Assembly (NCBI GenBank): GCA_038049695.1
Contig: CP142454.1
Span: 20,716,501-20,780,500, forward strand
Length of the DNA: 64,000 nt
Direction of reading: 5' to 3'
DNA from: Cinnamomum chago
Lineage: Eukaryota; Streptophyta; Magnoliopsida; Laurales; Lauraceae
Shown here: positions 48,156-61,269 of the stretch, piece after piece
Numbering within the stretch: position 1 is the first letter of the stretch
Layout of the letters: the number at the start of each line of letters is the position of its first letter
Translations under genes and position numbers: made by a program
Notes under the pieces: model-generated
What the model was told of the DNA's origin: nothing
The model's database searches: none
What the model saw: the letters and a program-made list of their open reading frames with translations, nothing else

Positions 48156-49242
48156 TAATAATAATAAATATATATATAATAAAAAAAAGGACGTGTGGAC
48201 ACTAAATCAACTCAATTGCATAGACGACTGAAACATAAGCATCATACAAACTGCCAAGGAATACGGTTCACATACTTAGCTGGCGTAACGAATAGTTCCA
48301 TCATACACTCACCTGGAATGAATTTGACTTTTTGTCACATTCACTTCATTTTTGGCTTTAAATTTTTGTTTCTCCTTGTTTTGCTAAGCCAACTTGCACC
48401 TCCCTTCTAGCCCAATGGAGATGGAGAGAGAGAGAGAGGGGTTTATAATTTAATAATTTAATATTTTTCTACATTTAAATTTTATATTTTGTGAAACGAA
48501 ACTCCAAAATACATACTCCTTAAACATTTCAGTTTAAAGCCTAACCAAAAGGGATCTGAATTGACAACCATAAGTTGGTTCATGTTGGAAGTGAACAGGG
48601 TTGGCATGGATCACCTAACACTTCAGATTCGGGCAGGAACTACCTAGGCCACCAAGTATGGACCCAACAAGGACTGAATGGTTCGAGTCCAGATCCAACT
48701 CATACAATAGATCCCAGGTCCAACCTAACATTCAAATAAACACTAATAAAAAAAAAACATATATCATATACAATTTTGTAAACACATAAGTGCAGATATA
48801 AATATGTTAAATTCGACTATAACTAGAGTTCAATGGGCCAGGAGCCCAAGGCACAGCAAATCAGGAATTCAGACCCTAAATCTGGGTCTAGGTCCAGTCT
48901 GTTGGGCAGTCAGAATCCTCAATTATCAAACTCTGGCTCAGGCACATTCCGGCCAGACCTGAGTCCACACCCTTAAAACAAGTATACTCATGACGTACAC
49001 CATTCCAGATTCTAGATTCTGGCCCCCATGCAGATGGAGCAAAAGTTGAAAATCACTGGCTCAACAATTGAGACCATCCACTTAGTTTCCATCAAATGTA
49101 CTGTTAGAAAGAAAAATGATCAACAGTACAAAGTTCAATTGGACAGATCAGAATCATTAAACTGTGGGATTTGAATCTATACTCTATCCCTGAAAGGGCT
49201 AATGATTTGAACTGTCTGATTTTTTATTTTTATTTTATTTTA

Positions 49243-49425
49243 TTTTTTTTTAGCTACCGGAGGCTTCAAAACCCTTTGGGTTGGACTAATCCCTCTGAGG
49301 CCAGAGGGAAGCCGGGTAAACTCCCCTGTAGCCCCAAACTCCTAGTGTGGTAGTGCACTTTCAAACCGACAACCTCAAAGTGCAAACCGTAATCCTAGAC
49401 CAACTGAGCTATCCCTTGGGGTTAT
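49243..49425 (-). mobile_element. tRNA-derived SINE, family A
   Basis: On the minus strand: AACCCCAAGGGATAGCTCAG, B-box GGTTTGAAAG, body CCCAGAGGGATTAGTCC-like, end TTTGAAGCCTCCGGTAGC and then an A/T-rich tail. Confidence 0.7.
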
Positions 49426-49939
49426 TTGAATAGTATGAACTCGCTTGCCCATCTTCATGCATATGGTTTCACCGAATACGAGATTCAAAAGGACTGAACC
49501 TGACTGCACCCAGTCCCACATGCACCATGACAGCCACGGGCCAGAATTAATCTGACAGCTCCTTATCATCGGACTGTAGAGGCTGACTCTTTTTAGCCAT
49601 CATGACCCAAGGTTCAACAGCATTTCATTTGATTTAGACATAATGCCAAATCTTTTTTTTCACTCAACTATAAGATCACTTAATAATAGAATTTGACAAG
49701 CCACCCTCCAATTTTCCACCCAAGATCTAAACATTGTTCGGAACATCACTTGTCAATTATGAGAAGACGACATACAAAAGAACTTTAATTCCACCTTTCA
49801 CTTTCCCTCCTGGGGTTTATTGAGCAACACCTCTCTACAATTTTTTTTTAAGAACTCATAGTCTTAAGTATCAAGCCACCACATCACCTTTTGATTACTT
49901 CCTGTGTCTGATTGCTATCATCTTGAACAAGACGGATGA

Positions 49940-52900
49940 TCATTGCAAATAATCCAAATCATCTGATATTCCTACCTGTAGAATGATTAAGAAAAAGAAC
50001 AAAAATTATAGCAGGAAATCCTCCTAAAAAAAAAAAAAGCTTTCATATTGCAGAATCAAGGTTTGAAAATGGGCAAAGTCTGATGCATTACACACTAGAG
50101 CAAGGAATCCATGTCAATTATGTCAACCTTGACAATCCAGAAGTTTTTTTACTTCAAAATGCACCATTTAATATTAAATGATGATTATAGGAGATCCTGC
50201 AACTCATTACATGAACAGTATCTCTTATCAATTTCATTACATGAATTGTCAGCTATAGGGATGTAAACAGGTTGTGTTTAGTCAGATCCATGGTGGATCG
50301 AAACATAGAGCCACACATCAATTGCTGCATATACCTAGTCCCAGCCCAACTACGATGCACAGACTGTACCTGAGTCTAGGCCCAGGTTAAGACCTCTATA
50401 TAATGAAAAAGTAATCTAGATTTGAATCCACAACAACACAACTATTTTTTATATTTATAACGGGTATCCCAGCCCTTAGAGCCGGATTAATCCATAAGGC
50501 CATAAGGGCCCTGGGAGAAGGGGGGCGGTAACGGGTATCCCAGCCCTTAGAGCCGGATTAATCCATAAGGCCATAAGGGCCCTCGGAGGGGGGGGGGGGG
50601 GGGGGGGGGGGTGGGCGAGGAATCCCCCTGTGACCTCAGTTTGTAGTGCAGTTTCGAACCCTCAACCTCCGAGAGCAAACCGTGGTCCTAGGCCAACTGA
50701 GCTATCTCTTGGGGTTATCCACAACACAACTTTGCAAGGGGCCTTGTGTGAGAGGTACATCTCAGAAGAAGAAAACCCACAGTAATCAGATATTCGCATA
50801 TGGATCCAACTAGACCCAGACCCTATTATCAGTTGGGTAAAACAAGATGGTCCACAGTGGATTTTTCAGGCGGATAAGTGGAGGTCCATTGACCTCCCTA
50901 GTCAGTTGAAACTTGCCTGCTGCCAATGAATATAGGCAGACACCATTCCAGATGAAAGGAAAAAAATGAGATATGTGCATGGGGTTTATATATCCAAGGG
51001 TTTTTTTGACATTGTCAGGAATGCTCATTTCAGATACATTTGAACTTTTACTCTTAACTTCTCACCCCCTACAATAATTTACACTTCCCTACATTATCAA
51101 AGAACTCATAATTCCAAAGTATGAAGCTAACACATAACACATCACCTTTTGATGACTTTCAGCATCTGATTGTAATCATCTTGAAAAAGACTAATGATCA
51201 TTGTAGATAAATCAAATCATTTGCCATTCCTAAGTGCAGAATGATTAAATACGAGGAGCAATAATCCATGAAACGAAATTTCTTTTCAAAAACATGCCTT
51301 TATGTTGCGGAGGCATGATCTAATACTGGGCAGAGGCTAAGATATCACATTCCAAAGCAAGAATCATAGTGTTATTTTTCATATTAGTCTTCATAAAAAA
51401 GAAATTCTTTTGATTTCACCGTGCATCATTTACACTATAAGAAATGGCAACAATCATAGGTCCTGCAACTCATTATATGAATTGTTTCATTTTTTTCTTT
51501 TAGCTATTTCATTGTCAATGAAAATAGACAAATATTATTTCAGATGAAACCATAAATGAGATCTGATCATAGGGGTATATCCATGCCAGTTTGGTAACTC
51601 TACTAATAGAGTCAAGTGAAGGGTAACGATGGTATTTTGTTCTTAGTTGTTTGTTATGGAATCTTTTTTACTTTTTGTATGGAACGGTGAAGTTTTTTTG
51701 GATTTTAGTGGATAAAGGCAGTTGTTTTTTTACTCTTTTTTTTTTTTAAAGATGGGGGGAGTTTTGAATAAAGTGCCAACCCGATACTTTTGACAATGTA
51801 AACGGGATAAGTGGAAGGCCCATACAGGTATATTAAGACATGTCAAGCCTAAGTAGCAATGTGGGACTTCCCAACACTCCCCCTCATGTGCAAGCCCAAT
51901 AAATTTCATAGACAGGCCTGTCACGTGGGCTACACACAACATCGGAACCCACTTTGATATCATGTAATGAGTCATGTACCAATCCAAAAGCTTAAGCTGA
52001 TAGGTGGAAGGCCCATTCAAGTATATTAAGACATGTCAAGCTTTGTACTTAAGCGATGTGGGATGTGGGACTTCCAAACAATCTGAACATAGGGGTATAT
52101 CCATCAAGGATACTTTTGACAATGTAAACGGGAACTCTGAACTGTTTAACTGGAAATTTGTAACATGTGATGAGGGATGCAGGTGCTGTAAAGAGAAGAA
52201 AGGATATTTAAGATAATTGAGAAAGATACAAAGTATAAAAATATCATCTATTAGAACACACATACAAGTGATATATAGTATGGTAAAATTACTAATAGAA
52301 GTTGAAAAAACTCTAAAATATTTTGCTCTAGAACTATGGGCATGCTTTTCTCCACAACTAGGTGGAACTGCAAGTCAAACACATTGTTTTTCCCCTTTTC
52401 TCTTCTGCAATGGCATTCGTGCACATTGTTAGCAGAAGTGTGCCGGAGCTTCAATTACCTCTGGGAACCTTAGGTTACGCAACAAGGATGTAACCCCTCA
52501 GTGCAATTTCATAGACATCAGAGAATGTACACTTCAAAAAATATCCCCTAACATTTTGAGTTACACCAATAAAATATTTAATTGTATCCAGCATTCGAAG
52601 CCATAAAGAAATCATTAGACTTCCCATTAAGTATAGCCATACATAAAGGAAATAAGATTTCACCTCCTTGTACATGTGTTCAAGCTGTTCTTTGGCTTCA
52701 GGAAAATTGCTTGAGCACCAATGTTGTAAGATGAATATGTTCTCTGTAGAGTAATTCTGGGTAAGCAGTTGACAAGACTCGAAATGCCTAGTGATCCTTT
52801 TCTGAACTTTCCCTTTTTTCTTTTTCTTTTTTCTTTTTTTTGTTCTTTCTGTTACTAAGTTTTAGAAAGAAAATGCTAGGGTGTCCATTTAAAAGCAGAA

Positions 52901-55900
52901 GAAAAGAAAAAATTAAGGTCAGAGGAAGATTAGAAGAGAACCAGTCCATCTGTTTGCTGCTGAATGTGCAACCTCAATCGCATTTTCTGCCATGAGAGAA
53001 TAAAAATCAGAAGGGAAGTTCAGAATACTTCAGCATGCAGCACACTTTTTGTATTTACGTACACATAAAAAATCTAAAGAAAAAGAAAGAAAGAATAATA
53101 TATATATATTTCAGATGAGAATATGAAAAGCCCACCCTGGAATCAACAAAATGCAACATGGGCCAGCCCTGAACTGAGTGCCAAAGAGGTGCTACGAAAT
53201 GAGTCATCACAAAATGAACAGGTAATGTACATAAATCTTTGTTGGCCAGCCAGTGTCTAGAGTTTTGAAGGGCCAAAACTGGTGTAGAGTCAAATGCTAA
53301 GGAGATCTTTCATAGAGATGGGATCGAGTGAACATGAGTCTTTGTTATAGCTCCTTAATGATGCTTTCATTTGCAGTGGAAGATCCTGACAGAGGATTTG
53401 GTCTACAGACCTGTGGAGAGGTTCTCATCTAAGTCTTCCACAACCACCCCCCTCCCCCCCCCCCAACACTCCCCTGGCGGCAGCGGCAACACACACAGTT
53501 CTCTCCCCTTCTTGTACTCATGTGCAGTGTGATCTAGCACCTCCTATATGGAAGGCATTTTGCTAGGCAGCTCTCTCAAGTAATATCATCACAAAGGATA
53601 TGCTACCACAGAGAAAATTTATGAAGTAAACGCCATGTAGAATCAAGAATGCAATTTCAAGTACTCATGTGCAGTGTGATCTAGCACCTCCTATATGGAA
53701 GGCATTTTGCTAGGCAGCTCTCTCAAGTAATATCATCACAAAGGATATGCTACCACAGAGAAAATTTATGAAGTAAACGCCATGTAGAATCAAGAATGCA
53801 ATTTCACATCAAGGTATGGTTCAAGAGTTTCAGAATGCTCAGAGTCAGTCGGGTTAACAAAGGTGCTCTGCAACATTGTTCCAGACATCGGGGTGGGATC
53901 CATTCTAAAAGACTGGAGGAACACAGTGAAAGTCTGCACCACAAGAAGTCATTGGGTCAATTTGGAAAGTAAGAAACAAAAGCAATTTCAATAACAAACA
54001 GGGTCATGTGGAGGAAGTGGTCGATGACTTGATTCGATTAAAGTTAGAGTTGCAAGTTGGGGGTCAGAGAGATCACATGAAAAATTGTTCAAATTGGCAG
54101 CGTCAATTTTAGAGGAGGAAAACAAAGAAGACCTTTTATAGCATGGTAACTGCCAAAAAAAAAAGGACGGTTAAAATATAATGTCAGTGGCGCGGCAAGA
54201 GGCAAAACAAGTCCTGCAGGAATAGGAGGGGTGTTGAGAAATGAGGAAGAAGAAACATCATGTAAGTCCTCAGGTTGTGCGGGACTCATGGAATAAAAAA
54301 GCCAGAGATTTTGGTTTTGCATGAGGCACTAAGGATTAAAGAAAAAAAGGTTGACGGACATTTGATTGTAGAAAGGCAACTCCAAAAATGCTATCAGTTG
54401 GCATCGAGAAAAGGAAGCATACAATGGAGGATGGGTTTGATAATGAAAGAAATCTGGTAGAATCGCAAGAAGATTGGTTAAATGTTTCAAGTGGTGCCAA
54501 GAAGTGTGAACGAGGAGATGTGATGGAAAAATATGTGTTGATAGAAAACAGATGATAATCATTTAATGTTTTTATATTGTCACCCATTCTTCTCACTGCC
54601 ATGGGAAGATGAGCTATATACCCTTTGCTCGATTCATGTTCCTTTTACTTTTGCCTGTTTAGTATTCTATGTACTGTAATCAGTCCTCTTCTCTTGATTT
54701 TGTACTCTTCTTTCAACGAAAAATTAAGTTGACTGATTAAAAAAATGAAAGAAAAAAAATTGCAATTCTTACTCATTGCTTCAAGGGCAGCTGGGTCATT
54801 GTCTGCATACATTCCCATTTCATCCTAGACATAGGCCATCAACTTGTCATGCATTTGCATCAACATTTTGCAGCCAATTTTTTTTATTTGTTGATAATCC
54901 AGAAGACAGAATCTAAAATACCTTTAGCATACTATGCTTTAGCTCAATGGTCTTCAGCTCCTCTAGAGCTACCTCCCGTTCGACCTAGACAGAAGACTGA
55001 ATGCTAAACTCCAAGTTTAAACAGTCGCTAAACTCTCTAAAAGGGTACTTCAGTTCTAACAAATGATCGGAATGGAATAGAATACACATACAGAATCCTC
55101 CCTGCCTTTCTTTAAGTTGTCCCGCTGTTCAACCAGTTCTCCTAAATTCTTTTTACTGCTTGCAAGATCAGACTCAAGTTTGGAGTATGAATTCCTCAAC
55201 TGTGGCCAAAGACAACCAATAGCAAATGAAGGATTAAGAGAGACCGATGTGTGTTAGTATTTACAAATAGTTCTTGTAGTTTTTTTTCCCCATTTTTGTC
55301 ATGCCAATTGGCATCTTCAAGTGGTAGCTGTAATTCGAGCATGAATCCAAGTCACCTCTGCAGAGGGACAGCATATCTACCAGCTCACCCATGGGGCAGG
55401 GGAGACCAGCATTTATCTGAAGATTGTGAAAGAACATAAATGATTACCTGATTTCCAGCACAACTAGGAAGACTCCAAAAGTATATCTGCAAGATCAGAA
55501 AGGTAAGCCACATCAAGTTACTGGATAGAATAACACAAATAAAAATTGTTGATTAAGATATTCTCAGATAGCTTCATCCCTTGCAGCCTTGGATTTAACA
55601 TTAGAAGATGCTGTGAGTGGGCAGGGTGCAGCTGGCAAAAAAGTCCAATAGAAGCAACAATAACCAGAGAAAAGCATGCAATGTGAAAGGCATGCGTGCC
55701 TGTCAGTGGTTCAATACACATGTTTACTTTTCAAGAGTAAAATCTGAAAGTGGCTTGAAGGAACCGGCAGAGACACTCGTATGCTAAAAATCTGAAAGTG
55801 GCTGGAAGGCACTGGCAGAGATCCTCATATGCTAAATAGAAAATCTGAATCTCACGAGTGGAACAGTGATCACACAAGCAATCTTACGATTTTGCGATTC

Positions 55901-58666
55901 ATAATTTATCATTGTAACTGGCGTACTATTGTATCATACAATTTAAATTTCAGAACATTGGTCTATGGAGGAAAAGCACGAGTTTATAACCTGATTAAGC
56001 AGTAAACAAATCATATGCCTCAGCACATATTCTTCCCAAGACTTGATACTAACTTCGACCCAATTTTGAAATGGTCCAAATTGTCTGGGTCCATTCCAAA
56101 CAAATGTGTTTTTCTTATGTAAAAAGATGTTTCTTTTATACCATTCAAAAAAAAAAAAAAGAAGTTTCTTTTGTCCTGTGCAAGAAAAGATACAATAAAA
56201 ATTTCAACTTCAACTCTTCAGCCATTCTGATATACTTACAGAACTGCCTATCTTGTCCTTGGAGACAAGGTCATCATCCACTAGACTCTGGACAACATCT
56301 TTCACAGATTGGCTGATGACGCCTTTCTTGGGACCGAGCTTCTCAAGTTCTCTGAGCTGAAGTATGTTTGGAAACACACGAGACTTAGAAGAAATAATTT
56401 TAAGAAAACCAAAATACAAATAATTCTTTTTGGCAGGCATAGATTTTAAGCAAGTGATGGTCACACTTAAGTGCTGATGCTAGAAGGAAAAGAAATGATA
56501 TTTAAATATGTATCACCTAATAGAACATAAAAGGTTAAAAAACAAAAAGTCGTAACAACAAAAAAAAAAATTGAGGTGTTAAGATGACATTAATATTGAG
56601 TACTGTCAGACAGGTAAACTGCAAAGGAAAAAGTGCACAGCATTGAAGCAACTGGGCCACAACCACAAGACAGTGTTCCTCCCTGTTTCTGGAATTTATT
56701 CATAAATATTGGTCAAAGTACAAAGAAGATGAAAAATAACTTAGCAGAATACATGAACTAACGCATAGGGAACAAATGACCATAAAAATATGGAACTTGA
56801 CACCCTAAGAGCATTTCTGTTAACAGTCTAATCTTTAAAAAGATATATCAAGCATAACGTGTCTATCAACTGCAAAAATTACACATACACGTAGATGGAA
56901 AACAAAATACACATTCTCACCAAATTCTATAAAACAGTAAGAGATAAATCATTTATTGCTCAACTCACAAGAAAGAAGTCTTGGGACTCATAAAATATTC
57001 GAAGAATCTGCTCACGCTTCTCTTCCAAAGAAAGACCTCTTTTCTTTGACTGTGCAAAACACAGGAAACAAGTAATCAGATTTCCAGTTTTTCACATCAC
57101 AAATGCTGCCTTCTAACAGTAGAGAAAAAAATTTAAATGAATAAACTGAAGAATTATGAAAGCTCTACAATAGTAAATAATTGGCCAAATGTATGTAGCA
57201 TGAGTATCTGACCATCTATCAGAACTCAACACTAGAAACAGGGTGCCCCCTTGAGAAAATCCTTTCTTGAAAGACAAAAGGAGAGATTTCTGGGTAGACA
57301 GAAGTTTCACCCTCAAAAGGGGATATCTTGAGTTGTAATGTGAGGATACCCCATTGAATCTAGTTCATACAATATTATGGCTCCTCTCTGGTAATTAATG
57401 GTTTCCAAAAATTCTGGCCTGTCATGTGGTTCAGAGTAAAGATGGAAAAAACTCCCCATCATTTATTGTGGCAAAAGTTTCTATAGATTTTAGATTTTTC
57501 AGCGTCAATGACTTTGGCGCCTCTCATAAATGTAGAAGAATATAAAGCTCGCCAAATTTTCTAATGGAGGATTTAATTGTATCTTATCTTCATACTCATC
57601 CTCCTACCCCATGTTGTATTTTTTCTTATTTGTATTTTTTGGATTTTCTTCCCCTGAATGATCCTCAGTGTTCAGCAGATCTACGAGTCTATGATACCTA
57701 GATGCAGCATGGATATGGCTGGGACACGGATTTTACACATAAAAAAGTGAAGAATCGGATTCAACACGATACATTGCCCATTTTGAAGTATTTGTGCATC
57801 AAAATTTATGACATCCTAACACTTGGAAAGAGGCATTCTGCATTCAAACTGTGCCATATCTGATACTTCATTTTTGCATGAAATCCTTTTTTCCCTGGGC
57901 CTATTCGCAGCATGGATGTCATATCCATGTCAAATCCAGGCATCATAGCAATTGCTGAAGCAAAAAAAAAACTGAATAAAACCAAAAGTGAATGTTGAAT
58001 AAAATGCAGTACACACAACTTCCTATAAGAATGCTCAAATAAGTAGAGAATGCTGTGATAGCAAATTATTGGCTTCTGCTTCACTCGCATCAAGAATAAG
58101 CCAGTGTAGCACTGTGGCATTTTTAATTACTTGTTACATGTCTTTCACCCATTCGCATGCGACAAAACCCAATAATGTTCTTCCTACTCAATCATGCCTA
58201 TCAAGTGAGAACTGAGAAATCCACAGGAACAACTGAAATACAAACAACTTCTTTCTGTTGATTTAAAATTGACTTATTGAACCTGTGAAAAGTGCCCATC
58301 CAAGCTAAAACCGAGATCGAGCGAAATTTAGGGGAAAAAAAATTATCAGTAGTATCTAACACACAATTAGGTAAGACTTTTATCAAATCAAGAATCCTAC
58401 AATCATGCAAATATCTCATGTATGAATTTCAGGGTTTCAACGAACAAAACACAAAGAATTTCAGATAATATGCTTAAGTAGAGTGGTGGAAAGGAAAACC
58501 CTAGAAGAGATCGAAATAGTTTGAGGTAGAGAAATCCCTAGAAGCTCTTAAATCAGACGACAACAGATGAGGATTCTCATCAAAAGGAAAGAGATGAAGA
58601 GATTTCACTGATTCGAGGGCAAAACATATAGAGGGAATATGGATTAGGGTTTGAGAATCTTGCCAT
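49940..58666 (-). CDS. MND1: MND1, meiotic nuclear division protein 1
   Basis: Partner of HOP2. The heterodimer stimulates DMC1/RAD51 strand invasion in meiosis. Predicted 207 aa. Minus-strand exons: 58664-58666 (ATG), 56969-57049, 56240-56356, 55448-55486, 55092-55199, 54922-54984, 54773-54824, 52942-52986, 52664-52743, 49940-49975. Seen in order: SKKRGLSLEEKREQILRIFY, LEKLGPKKGVISQSVKDVVQ, SLVDDDLVSKDKIG (winged-helix start), IYFWSLPSCAGNQ, then the coiled-coil exons (LESDLASSKKNLGELVEQRD; LEELKTIELKHSMLK; YADNDPAALEAM). It continues with NAIEVAHSAANRWT, IFILQHWCSSNFPEAKEQLE and VGISDDLDYLQ-stop. All junctions keep frame. The first exon is inferred: ATG followed by a GC donor (GCAAG) placed before the conserved SKK. 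Exon 10 lies past a 2.7-kb intron. Confidence 0.92.
50458..50718 (-). mobile_element. tRNA-derived SINE, family A, with internal 71-bp duplication and poly-G
   Basis: Minus-strand head AACCCCAAGAGATAGCTCAG, B box GGTTCGAAACTGC. The 3' part is duplicated: a 71-bp unit starts at 50459 and again at 50530 (both AACGGGTATCCCAGCCCTTA). A 24-base G run lies at 50588-50611. In MND1 intron 9. Confidence 0.7.
51198..51233 (-). pseudogene. Duplicated, degenerate copy of MND1 last exon
   Basis: The minus strand reads GMANDLIYLQ-stop, aligning with GISDDLDYLQ-stop of the real exon at 49940-49975. The flanking about 150 bp also align (both have CATCACCTTTTGAT and GAATGATTAA). The acceptor CAG of the real exon is CAC here, and the nearest AG would shift the frame. 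Confidence 0.75.
53514..53806 (+). repeat. Perfect 147-bp tandem duplication
   Basis: 53514-53659 is repeated without mismatch at 53661-53806 (both begin GTACTCATGTGCAGTGTGAT). It lies in MND1 intron 7, just after a C-rich run. Identity implies a very recent duplication or an assembly duplication. Confidence 0.95.
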
Positions 58667-58714
58667 TTACGCTTTCTGGAATTGGGAGCCGAGCAGCGAC
58701 GAAGAGAGTGCGCG

Positions 58715-58724
58715 GGCGGGAAAA
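58715..58724 (-). promoter_or_regulatory. E2F-type site upstream of MND1
   Basis: The minus strand reads TTTTCCCGCC, matching the E2F consensus TTTSSCGS, about 50 bases before the MND1 ATG. A second, weaker site TCTCCCGCCA lies at 58741-58750. E2F sites suit expression in S phase and meiosis; binding is inferred. Confidence 0.55.
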
Positions 58725-60744
58725 GAGATGTGTAATGGAATGGCGGGAGATCAATGAAGGGTTGAAGAACAGGTAATTTTATTTAGAGAGCTGCTAATGC
58801 CACGTCCAGAACTTTTTTTTCCACAACTTCCTGCACTTCATGAAATGACCGAAGTACCCTCAGAAAGGGCCAAGTGCCCGGGTTCGGGGTTGTGTCCAAA
58901 CTCCAAGCCCTACTCTAAAAAGTTTCGGGTCGGCCTAAGCTCTTTAAGGGCCTATACTAGCTAGGCCCTAGCTCAGTCCTCATCACATAAGGCCAGGCCT
59001 AGGGCATGAAGAAGATAATTTTTTTTTTCTTCACTGTAGTGTAACACATGGCATTAATGAACTTTCTTTTATTCAAATTTAGGACTGAAAATGGAATGCA
59101 ACAAGTAAATAGCTTATTACAAATGGATAGGCAATCATTTACCTTCAAAGATAAGACTATTTAATGGTATTGTTGTATATTATCTTTTAACTCAGCCATT
59201 GAGATAATGCATTTTTATTGAACTCTTATAAATTAAATGCCTAACAAATAATGGATCCTCCATGAGAGAGAGAGGGAGGGGATGAGGGAGGAGGGAGAGA
59301 CGGAGAGAGAAACAGAGCTTTTGTCTTGTAATTCCCTCTACAGCATTCCATTGAGATTTTGTAGTTGTGAATCACTTAGGTGAAGAATGTTTTTGAACTT
59401 AAATTTAAATATGAGACAAAACATTAGATCCAAAAAACTAAAGACAGATGATCCCGTGCTACTAAAACCTCTCACAAGAATCATATTCAAACAAACCTAC
59501 TTAAATGCTTAGATAAATTTATGTATACAACGATTGTTTGTAGTTAAATGACTAAAAGAAAGAAAATAAAATAAAATGTATAAGAATCATGCATACCTTA
59601 TTTACATAAGAATCATAATGAGAAAATTTTGCAAATATAAATAAGAAAAATAAGAGGACAAAGTCGGCCTTAATTTTATCCAAGCTGGACCATCAAATTG
59701 GAGGGCCTAAAAATTATAAGTTTGAAGTTCTCAGATTTTCTAAGAAATACGGAAGCCCTAATTTCGTGGCTTTTGCGAGTCAGCCGACCTAGTTCGCCCG
59801 AAGTCTGATTGGCAGCTCTATTTCAAACAAGAATATGACTATATGAGTGTGAGTGAAAAACGTTCAAAATATGAGTGTAGACTGCCGGAGAAAAACCGTT
59901 GAGCGAAAAACGTTCAAAATAGTACACTATTGATGTTATAGGCCAACAGTACTTGTACTTGTTGTGTGTAGGTGGGGTTGCTTGGAAGGGAGAGGGCTCA
60001 AACTGCCGGGCATCTACGTCTTTCAAAACCATCCTTACCATTATCTTTTACTCTGGTGAAAGCCAGTATTAACTGAAGGTGCAACATAAGTTCAACCCCA
60101 ATTCTATCTTTATGTACTTTTGATATAAAGTTCATATAGTAGGGATTTTTTATTATTTATTTTTGTGTTCGGCAATTAACTAGTTAAAGACTTAAAGTGA
60201 AGTGACTTAAAATGAAGTAAAGTAAATTCAGACAATAAATGATAAATGGTCATTTTAAAAGTCCACAATTTCAAACTTTTTTATAAATTTTTCAAAAAAA
60301 GTCACAAAGACAATATCCTTTATCCACAAAAAAATAAAAAAAAGCCCCACTTTTTTATACAAAAAGTCAAAAAAATCATCATAACACCTTATATTTTATT
60401 CTCATTTGATTTGATGCTTCACCTCTCCATACTTGCATCAATTCAACCTCAACTGTGTAGATCCAACTAGCAATTCTCTATCAGATGGGCCTTATTAGCA
60501 TCGCACAACTTATTTACTCTATTCCCCACCTTAAATTAACGATATTCATCTCTACTTATGAAAATTGGAAACCATTCAAAGTTGAGCTTTTGCCTTAAAA
60601 AAAAACTAGCCATTATACATTTCAAATATTTAACCATTTTAGATAAAATGCTCGCCATAGTGCATTTCACAATTATCACTATCTTTGATCAAAATCAACT
60701 CAGTGCATGTCCTAATCTCATCCAAAACTCTAGGAAATTAAGAA

Positions 60745-60945
60745 CAACTCCTTACCCGAGTGGTAAGGAGCTTCGGTTCTTATCTGGTTGTATAGGGTTT
60801 GAATTTCAGGTACGTCGCTTTTTCCACTTGTGTGGGCTTTCTTTCCGCTTGTGCAGTCCTATTTCTCACTTAAATGAACTACCTTCTTATGTGTATGCGG
60901 GCTCTCTCTTGGGTCCCAGCCCTTTGACTGGGGTAAAAAAGAATA
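60745..60945 (+). mobile_element. tRNA-derived SINE, family C
   Basis: A-box-like CTTACCCGAGTGGTAAGGAG and B-box-like GGGTTTGAATTTCAGG. The body has GCTCTCTCTTGGGTCCCAGC and a short A-rich end. Different body from families A and B. Confidence 0.55.
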
Positions 60946-61269
60946 ACGTCTGGGAAATTAAAACCGTTTGATGACTTTCACGCAAATTAATCTTCAAACT
61001 CTCATCTAACCACTGCGAAAGAAATCAAAAGGCACCTAGATTCTTTTATCCTACTATCTATGAAAGAAACATATAAATTTTTGAATAGGACAATTAAAAT
61101 AGAAAAATAAGATGGAAATATATATGGTTTTGGACACCATTATCACTTACTAAGATGTTTGAATATCCAACACGAACATACCAAGCGTGAATTGTAAATT
61201 TCATACTCGAGTGCAATTTGGATTGAGTCTAACTTGAGCGAATTAACCACTCAAATATATAAATATATA

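Larger units (their letters stand above)
45600..49939. other. Intergenic between EPSIN1 and MND1
   Basis: No gene is supported. Contents: an inverted GGACCCC/GGGGTC element (45708-45833), a related block at 46300-46360, a MITE at 47416-47704, two SINE-A copies, a GGNCC-type repeat at 48590-48980 and general AT-rich sequence. Confidence 0.6.

Noticed and set aside
51198-51233. Nearer copy as the true last exon of MND1
   Set aside because: Acceptor lost and frame shifted. The distal copy has CAG and gives VGISDDLDYLQ-stop in phase.
58600-58680. MND1 start reading through as MARFSNPNPYS...
   Set aside because: The frame is not joined to SKKRG by a visible donor, and the family protein begins MSKK. 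The GC donor right after the ATG fits better.
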